A stretch of 64,000 nt of DNA from contig JAXRKP010001304.1 of assembly GCA_037039925.1 (NCBI GenBank), positions 72,501 through 136,500 on the forward strand, written 5' to 3'. Shown piece by piece: positions 38,801-43,209 of the stretch. Position 1 is the stretch's first letter, and each line of letters opens with the position of its first letter. The notes under the pieces were generated by a model. That model did no database searches. It was given only the letters and a program-made list of their open reading frames with translations, and was not told where the DNA came from. The stretch comes from Doris montereyensis. Taxonomy: Eukaryota > Mollusca > Gastropoda > Nudibranchia > Dorididae. Made by a program: the position numbers and the translations under genes.

Positions 38801-41458
38801 AAGAGAAACTCAGGACTAAAAAATAGCAGCGATAGCTGTGTAACCAACTTAGGCCTTTGACAAAGTGTGTTGAATGGGATAGTGTCACTTTGACTAATGA
38901 TAGCGAGGCTATCGGGAAAGCCATGAGCTTAAAATAAATTGTAATCTCATTGGCTGTTATTTAACTATGAACTCAAAGGGCAATCTACGCCATAAACCAT
39001 TTAAGGAAAGTGGAAATTTTCATACAAGAAGCGTATGTGTCTGGCCCTAAATATATGGCCTGCACGCTTCCCGCACCAATGACGGCAACCCTAAATATAT
39101 GGCTTGCACGCTTCCCGTACCAATGACGGCAACCCTAAATATAGGGCCTGCACTTCCCAAGCAGCGTTTTCTTCGCTTGATACTTAAATCATTCCAAACT
39201 CAAGTAGCTCAGTCAATTCAAAATCTATTAATAAATATAACTCATTAGTTTAACCCAGCCGGAAACAACTGCACGCTACACAGCCCACTATTCCAAGCCG
39301 GCCAAACCCAGCAGTGGATAACACCTCTTTCAACGATCAGCAAACCTATATTTGTTACTTATTTTAAGTGCTGTTCTTTTTAAAAAGCTGATTGGTCTGT
39401 TTACGCCTCTTTCCTGTGCTAAGTGATGATCCTAATGCAATAGCGTCACTTTCTGTAAGGCCCAGCATTGATGTTTTTTTAGCTAATGTACTGCCTTTGT
39501 TTAAACACACAAATTCCCCCTTCTTCAAACATCTATATTTTTCTTTTGTTTTTATTTTTATCGTCAGTTTTATAGCAATGGCCTATAGTGCCATTGAGGG
39601 AGCAGAATCCTCCTAATGCCACCCATCAGAAGCACAAAGCTTATGAAATGCAAAATGTTTGTGGGGGAAAATGATTCTAGGTCAGCGTCTTCCAGTCAGG
39701 GAATCTACACACTAACGAGTTTCAATTCAAACCTGTAACCTAATATAATGTGCCGGTTTACATCGCATGACACCCTACAAATTTTAACAGATGGAACAAA
39801 CATATATGGGGTGAACAAACATATATGGGGTGAACAAACGAGTTTCAATTTAATCCTGTAACCTAATATAATGTGCCGGTTGACATCGCATGACACCCTA
39901 CCAATTTTAACAGATGGAATAAACGTATATGGGGTGAACAAGCGCTGACTGACCTTCCCCGACCCATGATAATGCGCCATACAATAAATTGCTAACATTT
40001 AGTAACAACTTTGCTTATCAAGGCCACTCTGATTTGTGACTGATCGCTATGTACGGCCACCTCTAACCCCAACTCCATACACATTTGTTGAAGCGTGTAT
40101 AAACAAAATTTAGCCCTTTTCTGTGAATAGAAGAAACTTTGAACGGTTGGATATCATGTCATCTGATTGGTTGAAAAGTTTCATTCACTTTGATTTAGCA
40201 AAGATGAGGAGCAGAATCCTCCTAATGCTACCTATCAGAAGAACAAAGCTGATGAAATGCAAACTGGTTGTGGGGAAAATGATTCTATGTCAGCGTCTTC
40301 CGGTCGACTGGTACTAGTCTGTAAAATAGAGATGTCCTTTGTTCACGTGGAGTTCAACAATAGACTCGGTTAGCGGTAACCAAAATCGGGCCTACAGAAA
40401 AGGGATCATTGCTCCCTCATAGTTATCGAAATATCTGTTGTTACAAAATGTGCTCACTTATTATATGAATAGACTTTCAATGACTGCATATCATTAGCTT
40501 GAACAGTCTAAGTGTTTTCTGATTGGTTGCCAATTTCATTCAATTCGGTTTTGCAAAACATGTGATACTAGTGTGTAAAAGAGAGACACTCTCTGATCAC
40601 AGTCCCAACAATAGGCGCAGCTGGCAATGACCCAAATCAGGCCGAGGAAACTGGATTAGGAAGCATTAACATAGAATGGATCCAAGATCTAGATGCTACC
40701 ACCAACTAGTTAAAATTTAAACGGTAGATCAACATCTATTCTGAATCTCAGTGTATGAGAATGGCTGTAATAAAGAAACATTGTTAATTTCAACATTGGC
40801 GTCATTGGTCTCTCTAGGTCACTGTAGGGTAGCTTTCTGGGTGCTTTTGAACCACACAATGAAATGCATTTGTGATCAATCAATCACTGATTTATCCTTC
40901 AGTAATAAGTAAGGATGACTAAACATAGTTTAGCAAAAGAGGTTTAGATCTAGATTTAGACCTAAATCTATCTGAATCTAGATCTAGCCCTTGATCTAGC
41001 TAGAATCAAGATTCCTCCAGATCCTGATTGTGGGTCACGGACTTCTCTTTATGCCTTGTCGTCACCACGACCAGTGAAAATAGATTTCCATTATTTCAAG
41101 ACATGGTTGAACAGTTAATGTTCATAGCTATTATAATCAAAATATGACAATTCACAATGATGGAGAACAATGATAATGATTTTGCAACAGCAGAGAACGG
41201 TTACTACATAAATGAAAGAAAGAAAGAGATGAGGAAAAGATGAATGACGAGCATGGTGGGTCGGCCGTGAGCGGCTCAAATTCTCCACGTGTTCAAGCAA
41301 ATTTCTGTGGAAGCAAAAGTAATACAAATTGCTACTATCAATTTTCAGCAGAACGATAAAATAAATGTTTAAAACAACATTACCTGTTGTGCACGAGCAA
41401 CAGCCGATGCATAAGCGTTAGGTTCGTCAAATTGAGCAGGAGCAGAGTTATTAGCCAT
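8596..41458 (-). CDS. FUBP: Far upstream element-binding protein (FUBP/KHSRP/Psi family), whole gene span
   Basis: A nuclear single-stranded DNA/RNA-binding protein with four KH domains. Family members activate MYC-type promoters, control splicing and bind AU-rich mRNA. About 18 exons join to roughly 720 residues if frame gaps are closed, near human KHSRP (711) and FUBP1 (644). Visible in order: N-terminal AVARAQQIAKRI and KRPLDDG; KH1 (VPDKMVGL, then a broken GKGGEQ); KH2 ([19 protein letters not shown]); KH3 ([18 protein letters not shown]); KH4 (YSVPTDKCG, then [20 protein letters not shown]); a collagen-like Gly/Pro linker; and YM motifs [14 protein letters not shown] and [15 protein letters not shown]. 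Exons 6, 8 and 12 carry frame-breaking losses. Phases at exons 14/15 and 17/18 also conflict by one base. Whether the gene is intact in the organism cannot be settled from this sequence. Family assignment is secure; the subtype is not. Confidence 0.93.
8760..9575. other. FUBP last intron, distal part; unexplained ORF
   Basis: Nothing recognised. A 161-codon plus-strand open frame at 9046-9531 is long for such AT-rich DNA and has ordinary amino-acid content, but no family, splice structure or promoter was recognised. Confidence 0.4.
9580..11050 (+). mobile_element. LINE-1fam fragment 1: non-LTR retrotransposon reverse transcriptase, degenerate
   Basis: Broken frames give pieces of a reverse transcriptase: [10 protein letters not shown] (fingers/palm), [20 protein letters not shown] (catalytic YADD-type box as FADD), [19 protein letters not shown], then a thumb/C-terminal part to about 11050. 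The same family recurs at 43210-44580, 48490-49320, 50815-51350 and 52860-55500. Many stops and indels mean it is dead. The clade (RTE-like or CR1/Jockey-like) is not assigned. It is inserted antisense to FUBP. Confidence 0.85.
11051..12416. other. FUBP last intron, proximal part
   Basis: No gene or repeat recognised. If the stop in exon 17 is used, the part below 12416 would be an alternative 3' UTR on the minus strand. Confidence 0.4.
12417..12583 (-). CDS. FUBP: FUBP exon 17 (first YM motif and Gln/Pro tail, possible stop)
   Basis: Reads [20 protein letters not shown], then GQ/PAAPQQ repeats, ending QPQYAAQ and TGA (12417-12419). [14 protein letters not shown] matches the YM motif DPNSAAWAAYY, implicated in transcriptional activation in FUBP1. 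The stop overlaps a donor-like gtgagt: as written the choice is stop (short C-terminus) or a CTCA|gtgagt donor. A lost G (CAG|gtgagt) would make it an ordinary internal exon. Confidence 0.88.
12834..12919 (-). CDS. FUBP: FUBP exon 16 (Gln/Asn-rich)
   Basis: Phase 2 in. Reads [20 protein letters not shown] and YPQQQNMA, matching the APQGWGNAYPHWQQ stretch before the first YM motif in FUBP1. Acceptor gttttacag, donor gtaagt, phase 1 out. Confidence 0.9.
13021..13837. repeat. Tandem segmental duplication, copy A
   Basis: Aligns with 14551-15290 from TTTACT..GGTAAAG to TCAATGGTATAAAA, with several small indels and a part specific to this copy near 13095-13170. It spans exon 15 and its flanks, for example the shared ACAAACATGACAGTATGAT. 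The blocks match over about 740 bp at high identity. Confidence 0.85.
13407..13426 (-). CDS. FUBP: FUBP exon 15, copy A (20-nt exon)
   Basis: Identical over 20 of 20 bases to copy B, with the same acceptor and a donor gtggta. Because 20 is not a multiple of three, using both copies would shift the frame, so at most one is expected per mRNA. The encoded peptide would be the same either way. Confidence 0.55.
13838..14550. other. Spacer between the duplicated exon-15 segments
   Basis: Intronic. Contains GATCTAATAGCT-type low complexity at 14150-14210. No gene seen. Confidence 0.5.
14551..15290. repeat. Tandem segmental duplication, copy B
   Basis: Partner of 13021-13837, offset about 1486 bp at the exon. 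The open frame at 15149-15331 is part of the duplicated intron and has no coding support. Confidence 0.85.
14893..14912 (-). CDS. FUBP: FUBP exon 15, copy B (20-nt exon)
   Basis: Twenty bases reading GAT GGT GGT TAC TAC TAC AG, Asp-Gly-Gly-Tyr-Tyr-Tyr plus two bases that complete Ser with exon 16. That fits exon 16 phase exactly and gives a Tyr-rich sequence typical of this C-terminus. Acceptor ccttatggtag, donor gttgta. It lies inside a tandem duplication, and an identical copy is at 13407-13426. Confidence 0.6.
15360..15511 (-). CDS. FUBP: FUBP exon 14 (Gly/Pro-rich, collagen-like linker)
   Basis: Reads [20 protein letters not shown] and ends [12 protein letters not shown] plus AA, in phase 0 from exon 13. 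The Gly-Pro repeats resemble the Pro/Gly-rich region after KH4 in FUBP1. As written it leaves two bases at donor gtaagt. That joins exon 16 in frame if exon 15 is skipped, but is one base short for exon 15. A lost G at AAAG|gtaagt would reconcile it. Confidence 0.88.
15512..16086. other. FUBP intron 13
   Basis: AT-rich intron with a short G-run near 15860. No feature recognised. Confidence 0.6.
16087..16259 (-). CDS. FUBP: FUBP exon 13 (KH4 core)
   Basis: Phase 1 in gives [35 protein letters not shown], then [17 protein letters not shown]. It matches GGETIKSISQQSGARIELQR of FUBP1 KH4. Donor CAA|gtaagt, phase 0 out. Confidence 0.93.
16380..16565. repeat. Dispersed duplication, partner of about 37860-38060
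   Basis: Shares TCTCTGGAAC.CCGAGCAAGA, GTTAACAAGCTAGA, CCAAGG.TGGCCTAG and CAAGC.GATCGATCTTAATCTT-type blocks, in order, with 37860-38060 in another FUBP intron. Confidence 0.7.
16566..17031. other. FUBP intron 12, remaining part
   Basis: No gene seen. A run of 13 G lies at about 16922-16934. Confidence 0.5.
17032..17243 (-). CDS. FUBP: FUBP exon 12 (linker and start of KH4, 8-nt loss)
   Basis: Phase 0 in. Reads EGSSEALVV, a low-complexity Val/Ala stretch, then [18 protein letters not shown] and a Gly/Pro linker, then [10 protein letters not shown] of KH4. Between TGTGGC and GGCAAAG only one A is present, where the family has about nine bases coding Leu-Ile-Ile. The first hydrophobic strand of KH4 before GKGG is therefore missing and the frame is off by one. 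Restoring eight bases gives the phase 1 that exon 13 requires. The upstream low-complexity part reads as poly-Gly in another frame. Confidence 0.88.
17665..17790 (-). mobile_element. Short interspersed repeat (family S), copy
   Basis: On the plus strand it reads TTTCATTGAAATCTACCC, CCACC, TAATCTCAGGGTTAA, GAGGAAACAGCAA, GAAGTGAAAG, GAGCCTACCAGCAG, the fixed block order of the family. The minus strand is taken as the element's sense strand because its tail resembles that of SINE family A. Confidence 0.75.
17791..18928. other. FUBP intron 11, part
   Basis: Contains two related blocks, 18030-18160 and 18560-18680 (both with CCAAAACTT, ATAATTTGG and TACTATTGGTAAA), a local duplication. No coding signal. 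Confidence 0.5.
18929..18937 (-). CDS. FUBP: FUBP candidate 9-nt microexon 11
   Basis: Nine bases (GATGAACAG, Asp-Glu-Gln) sit between a very strong pyrimidine tract ending tctatctcccag and a consensus donor CAG|gtgagg. Its length keeps phase 0 between exons 10 and 12, so it can be included or skipped without a frame change. The splice-site quality is the only evidence. Confidence 0.5.
18938..20103. other. FUBP intron 10
   Basis: No gene seen. The open frames at 19690-19930 on both strands overlap each other and have no homology that I recognise. Confidence 0.5.
20104..20213 (-). CDS. FUBP: FUBP exon 10 (end of KH3)
   Basis: Reads [20 protein letters not shown], then [17 protein letters not shown], aligning with the DDGTTPERIAQITGPPDRCQ region of FUBP1 KH3. 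Phase 1 in, 0 out; donor GGG|gtgagt. Confidence 0.93.
20346..20667 (-). CDS. FUBP: FUBP exon 9 (end of KH2, linker, start of KH3)
   Basis: The largest and cleanest exon, fully open in phase 0 to 1. KH2 continues as [12 protein letters not shown] and [21 protein letters not shown] Gly-rich linker ([13 protein letters not shown]) follows, then KH3 with [20 protein letters not shown] and [16 protein letters not shown]. Both GKGG loops are intact. Acceptor ttcttacag, donor gtaggt. Confidence 0.95.
20668..21919. other. FUBP intron 8, left part
   Basis: Contains AGATCT/TCTAGA clusters (21065-21105, 21350-21365, 21455-21470). It becomes less AT-rich with several CpG from about 21530, just upstream of the candidate plus-strand exon. 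Confidence 0.45.
21920..22031 (+). CDS. Candidate first coding exon of an unknown nested gene
   Basis: An ATG with A at -3 opens 37 codons, [20 protein letters not shown], then [17 protein letters not shown], ending at a consensus-like donor CAG|gtataa. A hydrophobic stretch of about 20 residues could be a membrane segment. The upstream 300 bp has more CpG than the surrounding intron. No downstream exon was identified and the protein is not recognised, so chance is a real alternative. Confidence 0.25.
22795..22925 (-). mobile_element. Family S repeat, copy
   Basis: Plus-strand blocks TTTTAAATGTACTGTC, GCGATCTCAGGGTGAATG, GAAGTAGGACCTACAAAC, AGCACCTGC. The overlapping open frame 22753-23103 runs through this and the next copy and is not a gene. 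Confidence 0.75.
23050..23240 (-). mobile_element. Family S repeat, copy with partly duplicated end
   Basis: Plus-strand blocks CATTTAAATTTACCCTG, GCAGTGATCTCAGGG, TGAATTAAGAGGAA, GTAAGACCTACC. The end block (CACC.GCCAACCGCCTG, AATAAGCAACAGATA) is repeated two to three times to about 23335. Confidence 0.8.
23439..23651 (-). CDS. FUBP: FUBP exon 8 (end of KH1, Gly-rich linker, start of KH2; frameshifted)
   Basis: Starts [14 protein letters not shown] (last KH1 helix), then GGPPMGGGG and a run of Gly codons, then, one frame over, [18 protein letters not shown] and [17 protein letters not shown] of KH2. The shift occurs where the pattern GGCGGCGGC becomes GGCGGCGCGG near 23549. The exon is 213 nt but 214 is needed for phases 2 in and 0 out. 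Donor CAG|gtgagt. Confidence 0.9.
23660..23775 (-). mobile_element. Family S repeat abutting the exon 8 acceptor
   Basis: Plus-strand blocks TTAATTGAAATTTACCCC, TCCACCATGGTGGTGACATC, GATCAAGAGGAAATG, GTAGGAGCTACCAGCAGC. It starts about 10 bases upstream (on the gene strand) of the exon 8 acceptor, so repeat sequence may supply the branch-point region. Confidence 0.75.
23780..24718. other. FUBP intron 7
   Basis: No feature recognised. Confidence 0.5.
24719..24776 (-). CDS. FUBP: FUBP exon 7 (KH1 third strand)
   Basis: Reads [20 protein letters not shown] with the G from exon 6, matching DSGGLPERSCMLTGTPESVQ of FUBP1. Acceptor gtattgcag, donor gtgagt; phase 1 in, 2 out. Confidence 0.92.
24985..25070 (-). 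mobile_element. Family S repeat, truncated copy
   Basis: Plus-strand blocks TTTCATTAAAATTTACCCTG, TCCACCA, GTTGAGAGGAAACAGCAAG, ATGAAAGACGTGCC; it ends before the CCTACC block. Confidence 0.7.
25165..25235 (-). CDS. FUBP: FUBP exon 6 (KH1 GxxG loop, frameshifted)
   Basis: Encodes the KH1 core: after IIG the expected [11 protein letters not shown] is recovered only if one A is added to the run in GGAAAGGAGG; then it runs on as [11 protein letters not shown]. As written, the frame breaks at the RNA-gripping loop. The exon is 71 nt where 72 fits phase 1 in/out. The donor is GC (CAAG|gcgagt), not GT. The alternative GT three bases downstream would create CAA GGC GAA TAG, a stop, so the GC donor is preferred. 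Confidence 0.88.
25530..25625 (-). mobile_element. SINE family A, 3' fragment
   Basis: Plus-strand CACATCCACAACTAAGGT, ATCAGGG, GATTTTTATTTCG, CTGCC.TGTAAA.CAGCCAA matches 245-335 block for block. Confidence 0.75.
25651..25868. repeat. (GA)n arrays with G-run
   Basis: GA repeats at about 25651-25692 and 25776-25832 with GGGAGG-type interruptions between, ending in a run of G near 25855-25868. Open frames across it on the minus strand encode only Ser-Leu repeats. Confidence 0.95.
25869..26469. other. FUBP intron 5, central part
   Basis: No feature recognised beyond AGATCTA-type motifs near 26290-26370. Confidence 0.5.
26470..26625 (-). mobile_element. Dispersed CCCGAAACGTCA repeat, copy 2 (left arm of a foldback)
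   Basis: On the minus strand it reads TTTCTTCTGACA, TGTGATGCC, ATTTCTCGTTTGTTGT, then CTGACGA, AGGG, TTAT, ACCC, AAAA, CGTCA, then CTTTATTG. CTGACGA plus a four-pair stem is the arrangement of a hammerhead ribozyme core, except that the conserved GAAA is AAAA here. It is inverted relative to 27140-27320. Confidence 0.7.
26747..26900. repeat. (AG)n array in the foldback loop
   Basis: About 90 bp of nearly perfect AG, then GGGAGGG-type purine sequence and a poly-A run. Confidence 0.95.
27053..27136. repeat. Perfect 30-bp inverted repeat (hairpin)
   Basis: 27053-27082 (GCGAAATGTATACAAATTAC and on to CGATACATTTGTAATTTG read backwards) is the exact reverse complement of 27107-27136, with 24 bases between. 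It lies inside the larger foldback, next to its right arm. Confidence 0.9.
27140..27320 (+). mobile_element. Dispersed CCCGAAACGTCA repeat, copy 3 (right arm of a foldback)
   Basis: Plus strand reads TTCTTCCTCCTTTCTG, TTTTTCTTCTGACA, GATATTTCTC, TTTGTT, then CTG.TGA, AGGG, TTAT, ACCC, GAAA, CGTCACGT, TTGTTCTGTCTTTATTG and CACTGTGGCTCC. The GAAA is intact but the CTGACGA box has lost a base. Its first 34 bases or so are identical to the inverted left arm. Confidence 0.75.
27890..28300. repeat. Dispersed intronic duplication, partner of 37240-37625
   Basis: Shared ordered blocks: CTCTGAAATGT, ACCGTATTTAATCTCAC, CACCATG..ATGCCATCTTTCTC, AACCTTCCTGATATAAC, TTTGTTAAATTGTCTA, CTGGAGCTAG, CAATTCTGATTCTATTAACT. 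Both copies lie in FUBP introns in the same orientation. Confidence 0.85.
28595..28725 (-). mobile_element. Family S repeat, copy
   Basis: Plus-strand blocks TTTCATTGAATTTTACCTC, CCACCATATGCCGTGA, GAAGAAACAGCAC, AATGAAAGGAAAAAG, GAACCTACCACTAAC, CACCAACAGCCC. Confidence 0.75.
28728..28885. repeat. Dispersed duplication, partner of 38380-38545
   Basis: Shares AACCATCTCACCTATTCATA, TTTTAGTAAAAG, TCAGAGGAAATCTGAAAG-type and TACATCCCTGT-type blocks. It lies about 0.5 kb after the 27890 block, as 38380 does after 37240, so the whole 1.0-1.3 kb segment was probably copied once. Confidence 0.75.
28886..29782. other. FUBP intron 5, proximal part
   Basis: No gene seen; a C-run of about 11 at 29740-29751. 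The open frames at 29011-29196 and 29369-29629 have no recognised homology. Confidence 0.45.
29783..29958 (-). CDS. FUBP: FUBP exon 5 (Ala-rich helix and start of KH1)
   Basis: Reads [20 protein letters not shown], a probable amphipathic Ala-rich helix. After a linker it enters KH1 with [12 protein letters not shown], cut one base into the next Ile codon. Acceptor gctggcag, donor gtaaga. Phases 2 in, 1 out fit both neighbours. Confidence 0.92.
30381..30423 (-). CDS. FUBP: FUBP exon 4 (43-nt exon)
   Basis: Phase 1 in, phase 2 out, reading [22 protein letters not shown] matches DSFGTQL of vertebrate FUBP1. Acceptor ttttccag, donor gtgagt. Confidence 0.82.
30671..30703 (-). CDS. FUBP: FUBP exon 3 (33-nt exon)
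   Basis: Phase 1 in and out, reading [11 protein letters not shown]. This aligns with PDAKKVAPQND in human FUBP1. It has a strong acceptor (ctcgtttcag) and a donor gtaagt. Confidence 0.8.
30704..33056. other. FUBP intron 2
   Basis: AT-rich and repeat-poor. No exon, LINE or SINE recognised. Confidence 0.5.
33057..33138 (-). CDS. FUBP: FUBP exon 2 (KRPLDDG motif)
   Basis: Reads [15 protein letters not shown], then [12 protein letters not shown] plus one leftover G before donor gtaaat. KRPLDDG is also present in human FUBP3 at the same place, an Arg/Lys motif usually regarded as nuclear-localising. The acceptor is cag at 33139-33141; using the aag three bases earlier would add one Gln. Confidence 0.9.
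33139..34700. other. FUBP intron 1, distal part
   Basis: No feature recognised. Confidence 0.5.
34705..34830 (-). mobile_element. Family S repeat, copy
   Basis: Plus-strand blocks TTCATTTAAATTTACCCAG, TCCACCATATGTGGTGAT, GTGAATTTAGAGGAAACA, GAAAGAAATAAAAGACCTACC, ATCGCCCA. Confidence 0.75.
35205..35300 (-). mobile_element. Family S repeat, diverged copy
   Basis: Plus-strand CCTTGTCTACTATATGCAAT, GATTACAGGGTAC, GAGAGAAAACAG, TAGAACCTACAAGC follows the family order at lower similarity. Confidence 0.5.
35301..37239. other. FUBP intron 1, central part
   Basis: No gene or known repeat recognised. Confidence 0.5.
37240..37625. repeat. Dispersed intronic duplication, partner of 27890-28300
   Basis: See partner for shared blocks. 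This copy has an extra AACCTAGATCGAGAGG insertion near 37520. Confidence 0.85.
37620..38060. repeat. Dense AGATCT / TCTAGA low-complexity cluster
   Basis: Overlapping AGATCT, TCTAGA and CTAGATC words occur every 15-30 bases. The right half also pairs with 16380-16565. Similar clusters lie at 40945-41010 and 45740-45935. Confidence 0.75.
38380..38545. repeat. Dispersed duplication, partner of 28728-28885
   Basis: See partner. It carries an additional A-rich insertion between the TTTTAGTAAAAG and AAATCAGAGG blocks. Confidence 0.75.
39045..39158. repeat. 44-bp tandem repeat, about 2.6 copies
   Basis: CCCTAAATATATGG starts near 39045, 39089 and 39133, each followed by GCACGCTTCCC or a shortened form; the first two units continue CCAATGACGGCAA. 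Confidence 0.9.
39600..40660. repeat. Nested local duplications in FUBP intron 1
   Basis: Three layers are visible. A unit of about 123 bp is repeated at 39715 and 39838 (GAGTTTCAATT, CCTGTAACCTAATATAATG, ATCGCATGACACCCTAC). A 100-bp block at 39600-39705 recurs at 40207-40310 (GCAGAATCCTCCTAATGC, GTCAGCGTCTTCC). A roughly 350-bp block at 40120-40440 recurs in diverged form at 40460-40670 (TCTGATTGGTTG, TACTAGT.TGTAAAA, AACAATAG). Confidence 0.75.
40670..41383. other. FUBP intron 1, proximal part
   Basis: Contains an AGATCT/TCTAGA cluster at 40945-41010. No other feature seen. Confidence 0.5.
41384..41458 (-). CDS. FUBP: FUBP exon 1 (start codon)
   Basis: Begins [16 protein letters not shown] and ends AVARAQQ at a CAG|gtaatg donor. 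The ATG has A at -3 and G at +4, a good initiation context, and is the only ATG leading into this frame. The end matches the conserved RARQIAAKI region of vertebrate FUBPs once joined to exon 2. Phase 0 out. Confidence 0.9.
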
Positions 41459-41600
41459 GATCAGGTAAAAATGGCGATGAAGAAAGAAGGAAGCTTGACA
41501 CTAGAGGGAACAGTGAACGAGCCGAGGCTTGCGATTGGCTGCTTGGACAAAATGGAGGTCATTGAAGCGACATCTTACGGCAAGAATGGCTGTAGGGGCC
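41459..41600 (-). promoter_or_regulatory. Putative FUBP promoter and 5' UTR
   Basis: Upstream of the FUBP ATG the DNA becomes less AT-rich and CpG-containing. On the gene strand there is an inverted-CCAAT candidate (plus-strand GATTGGC at about 41531) and an AAAATGGCG word on the plus strand (about 41468), which matches the YY1 core commonly found just downstream of start sites. No TATA box was seen. The start site is not determined. Confidence 0.4.
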
Positions 41601-41769
41601 TGGGCCTATCAAATCGCTTCAATCGTCTATTACGGTCATCTCCCCTTGTGAAGACTGCGCCCAATCGCAAAGGCAGACCCCGCGGCCCTTGGCTGACCTG
41701 GGCCCACGAGGTTGCAAGATAAAAGAGTGAAGAGAATCCATGCAACCCTTTTATCAATGACGCGAGGCC

Positions 41770-41895
41770 TACAAAATAGCATGTACTTTGAGACAAACAG
41801 TGAGGCAAGGCGCATGTCGAAAGTGAAGGAAATGATATTGAGTAATATTAAAGTACCATAGAAGTAAAAAATTAGACAAATACAAGGAATAGTCA
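41770..41895 (-). mobile_element. SINE family B, 3' fragment, inverted
   Basis: Read on the minus strand: CCTTGTATTTGTC, TACTTTAATATTACTCAAT, TTTCCTTCACTTTCGACATG, GCCTTGCCTCACTGTTTG. It matches the bodies at 42010-42090 and 52690-52790 and faces the plus-strand copy that starts 25 bases away. Confidence 0.75.
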
Positions 41896-41917
41896 AAGAA
41901 AAACTTAGACTGAAGCT

Positions 41918-42120
41918 GTGACGTTAGCTCTACTGGTAGCACGCTTTCCTTTCATTGCGAGACGATGGGTGCCGACGCAGAAGTCGAGGGTCCGATCCTC
42001 ATGGTGGCCAGGGGTTTTTTCTGTCTGTTCCTTGTATTTGTTCCAATGGGACTTTAATATTATTCAATGGTATGTCCTTCACTTTGAGAATGCATCGTGT
42101 AACAACAACTCTACAACAGA
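41918..42120 (+). mobile_element. SINE family B with tRNA-like head
   Basis: The head has an A-box-like TAGCTCTACTGGTAGCACG and a B-box-like GGGTCCGATCCTC. The spacing between them is too long for a working tRNA, and no acceptor stem forms cleanly, so it is a SINE promoter and not a tRNA gene. The body continues CCTTGTATTTGTTCC, GACTTTAATATTATTCAAT. A second copy is at 52600-52830. Confidence 0.75.
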
Positions 42121-42146
42121 AAGAACATTTTTCAATGTTCAACTAA

Positions 42147-42185
42147 GGCATGGTGGTCCAGAGGCAAGGTGTCGGCTTGAAGAGG
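42147..42185 (+). mobile_element. SINE family A head fragment
   Basis: GGTGGTCCAGAGGCAAGGTG followed by TCGGCTTG matches the tRNA-like head at the left end of the window. Confidence 0.5.
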
Positions 42186-42264
42186 CTAATAAATTTGGAT
42201 GGGTATGGTATTCAAATTTCTCTTTTAAATGGATCAAATCGTTTCATTTGTAACGTACTCAACA

Positions 42265-43165
42265 AGTAATTGTTGAAGGTGATAAATCTAATCCCATTTC
42301 CCAAACCAGTGCTTTCATGTGTTCCTCAAGCAATTGTCTTAGGTCCTCTATTCTTCTTAATATATATCAACAATGTTGATCACAACCCCTCACCAGGTAC
42401 AACTAAGACTTTTTGCTGCTGATAGGCAATTGTATAGAAAAGTAAATGACATGGGGGATTGCAAAATATTACAAAATGACCTAAGCACATTACAAAAATG
42501 GGAGAGAAAGCAGAAAGTGGAATTCCATCCAGATAAATGCCAGGTACTAAAAAATAGTCAACTCAGACTATTACATATACATACATAATCAGAAACTAAA
42601 AATAACCAACAGTGCAAAATACCTAAGAGTTACAATAGACATCAAATCACAATGGAAAGATAAACATGCAGAAGAGCAAATGGCCTTTTGGTTAAACCTT
42701 CTCAACTGTCCTCAAAATGTAAAAGAGAACTTCTATAAGGCTTTAGTAAAACCAGTCTTAGATTATGGTATTTGTGTCTGGGATCCACACCAACAGACCT
42801 ACATACAAGAGAATTAGAACGTACAAAAGATGCAGCCGCTTTGTAACTAATAACTATAACAACACTAAAGGAAATATCAAAACCAACATGAATCAATTGC
42901 AATGGATACCTTTAGAAGAATAAAGTCAATGTTTTCTTTAAGGCTATAAATGGCCAACTGTTTATTCCATTAGATCAGCATAAACTCAAGAACAACCAAA
43001 TCAGGCTGCCAAACATATATGGTTCCATCTTCAAACATTTATTGTCGCCTACACTCATTTTACCATAGCACGGTAAGGCTGTGGAATAGACTGCCAACAG
43101 AAATAAAACTTAGAAATAGTACTGAAAGACATTAAAAACAAAATTAAATACATCACTTTAAAGCC
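42265..43165 (+). mobile_element. Second LINE type: Jockey-superfamily-like reverse transcriptase fragment
   Basis: Broken frames read LGPLFFLIYINNVDH, then RQLYRKVNDMGDCKILQNDL, STLQKWERKQKVEFHPDKCQ, and further on NFYKALVKPVLDYGICVWDP. This is the typical palm-thumb series of Jockey-type non-LTR retrotransposons. The catalytic ADD box is damaged (AAD, as FAADRQLY). Several stops; inactive. It differs from the family seen at 52.9 kb. Confidence 0.8.
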
Positions 43166-43209
43166 GAAATTGGATTACAATTTTTTGGTTAGTTAAAATA
43201 TGAGCGCTG

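Noticed and set aside
39045..39158. CRISPR-like spaced repeats
   Set aside because: The units are head-to-tail tandem copies without unique spacers, in an animal genome.
41918..42005. tRNA gene
   Set aside because: A and B boxes are present, but the spacing is too long, no acceptor or anticodon stem forms, and the sequence continues into a repeat found again at 52.6 kb; it is a SINE head.
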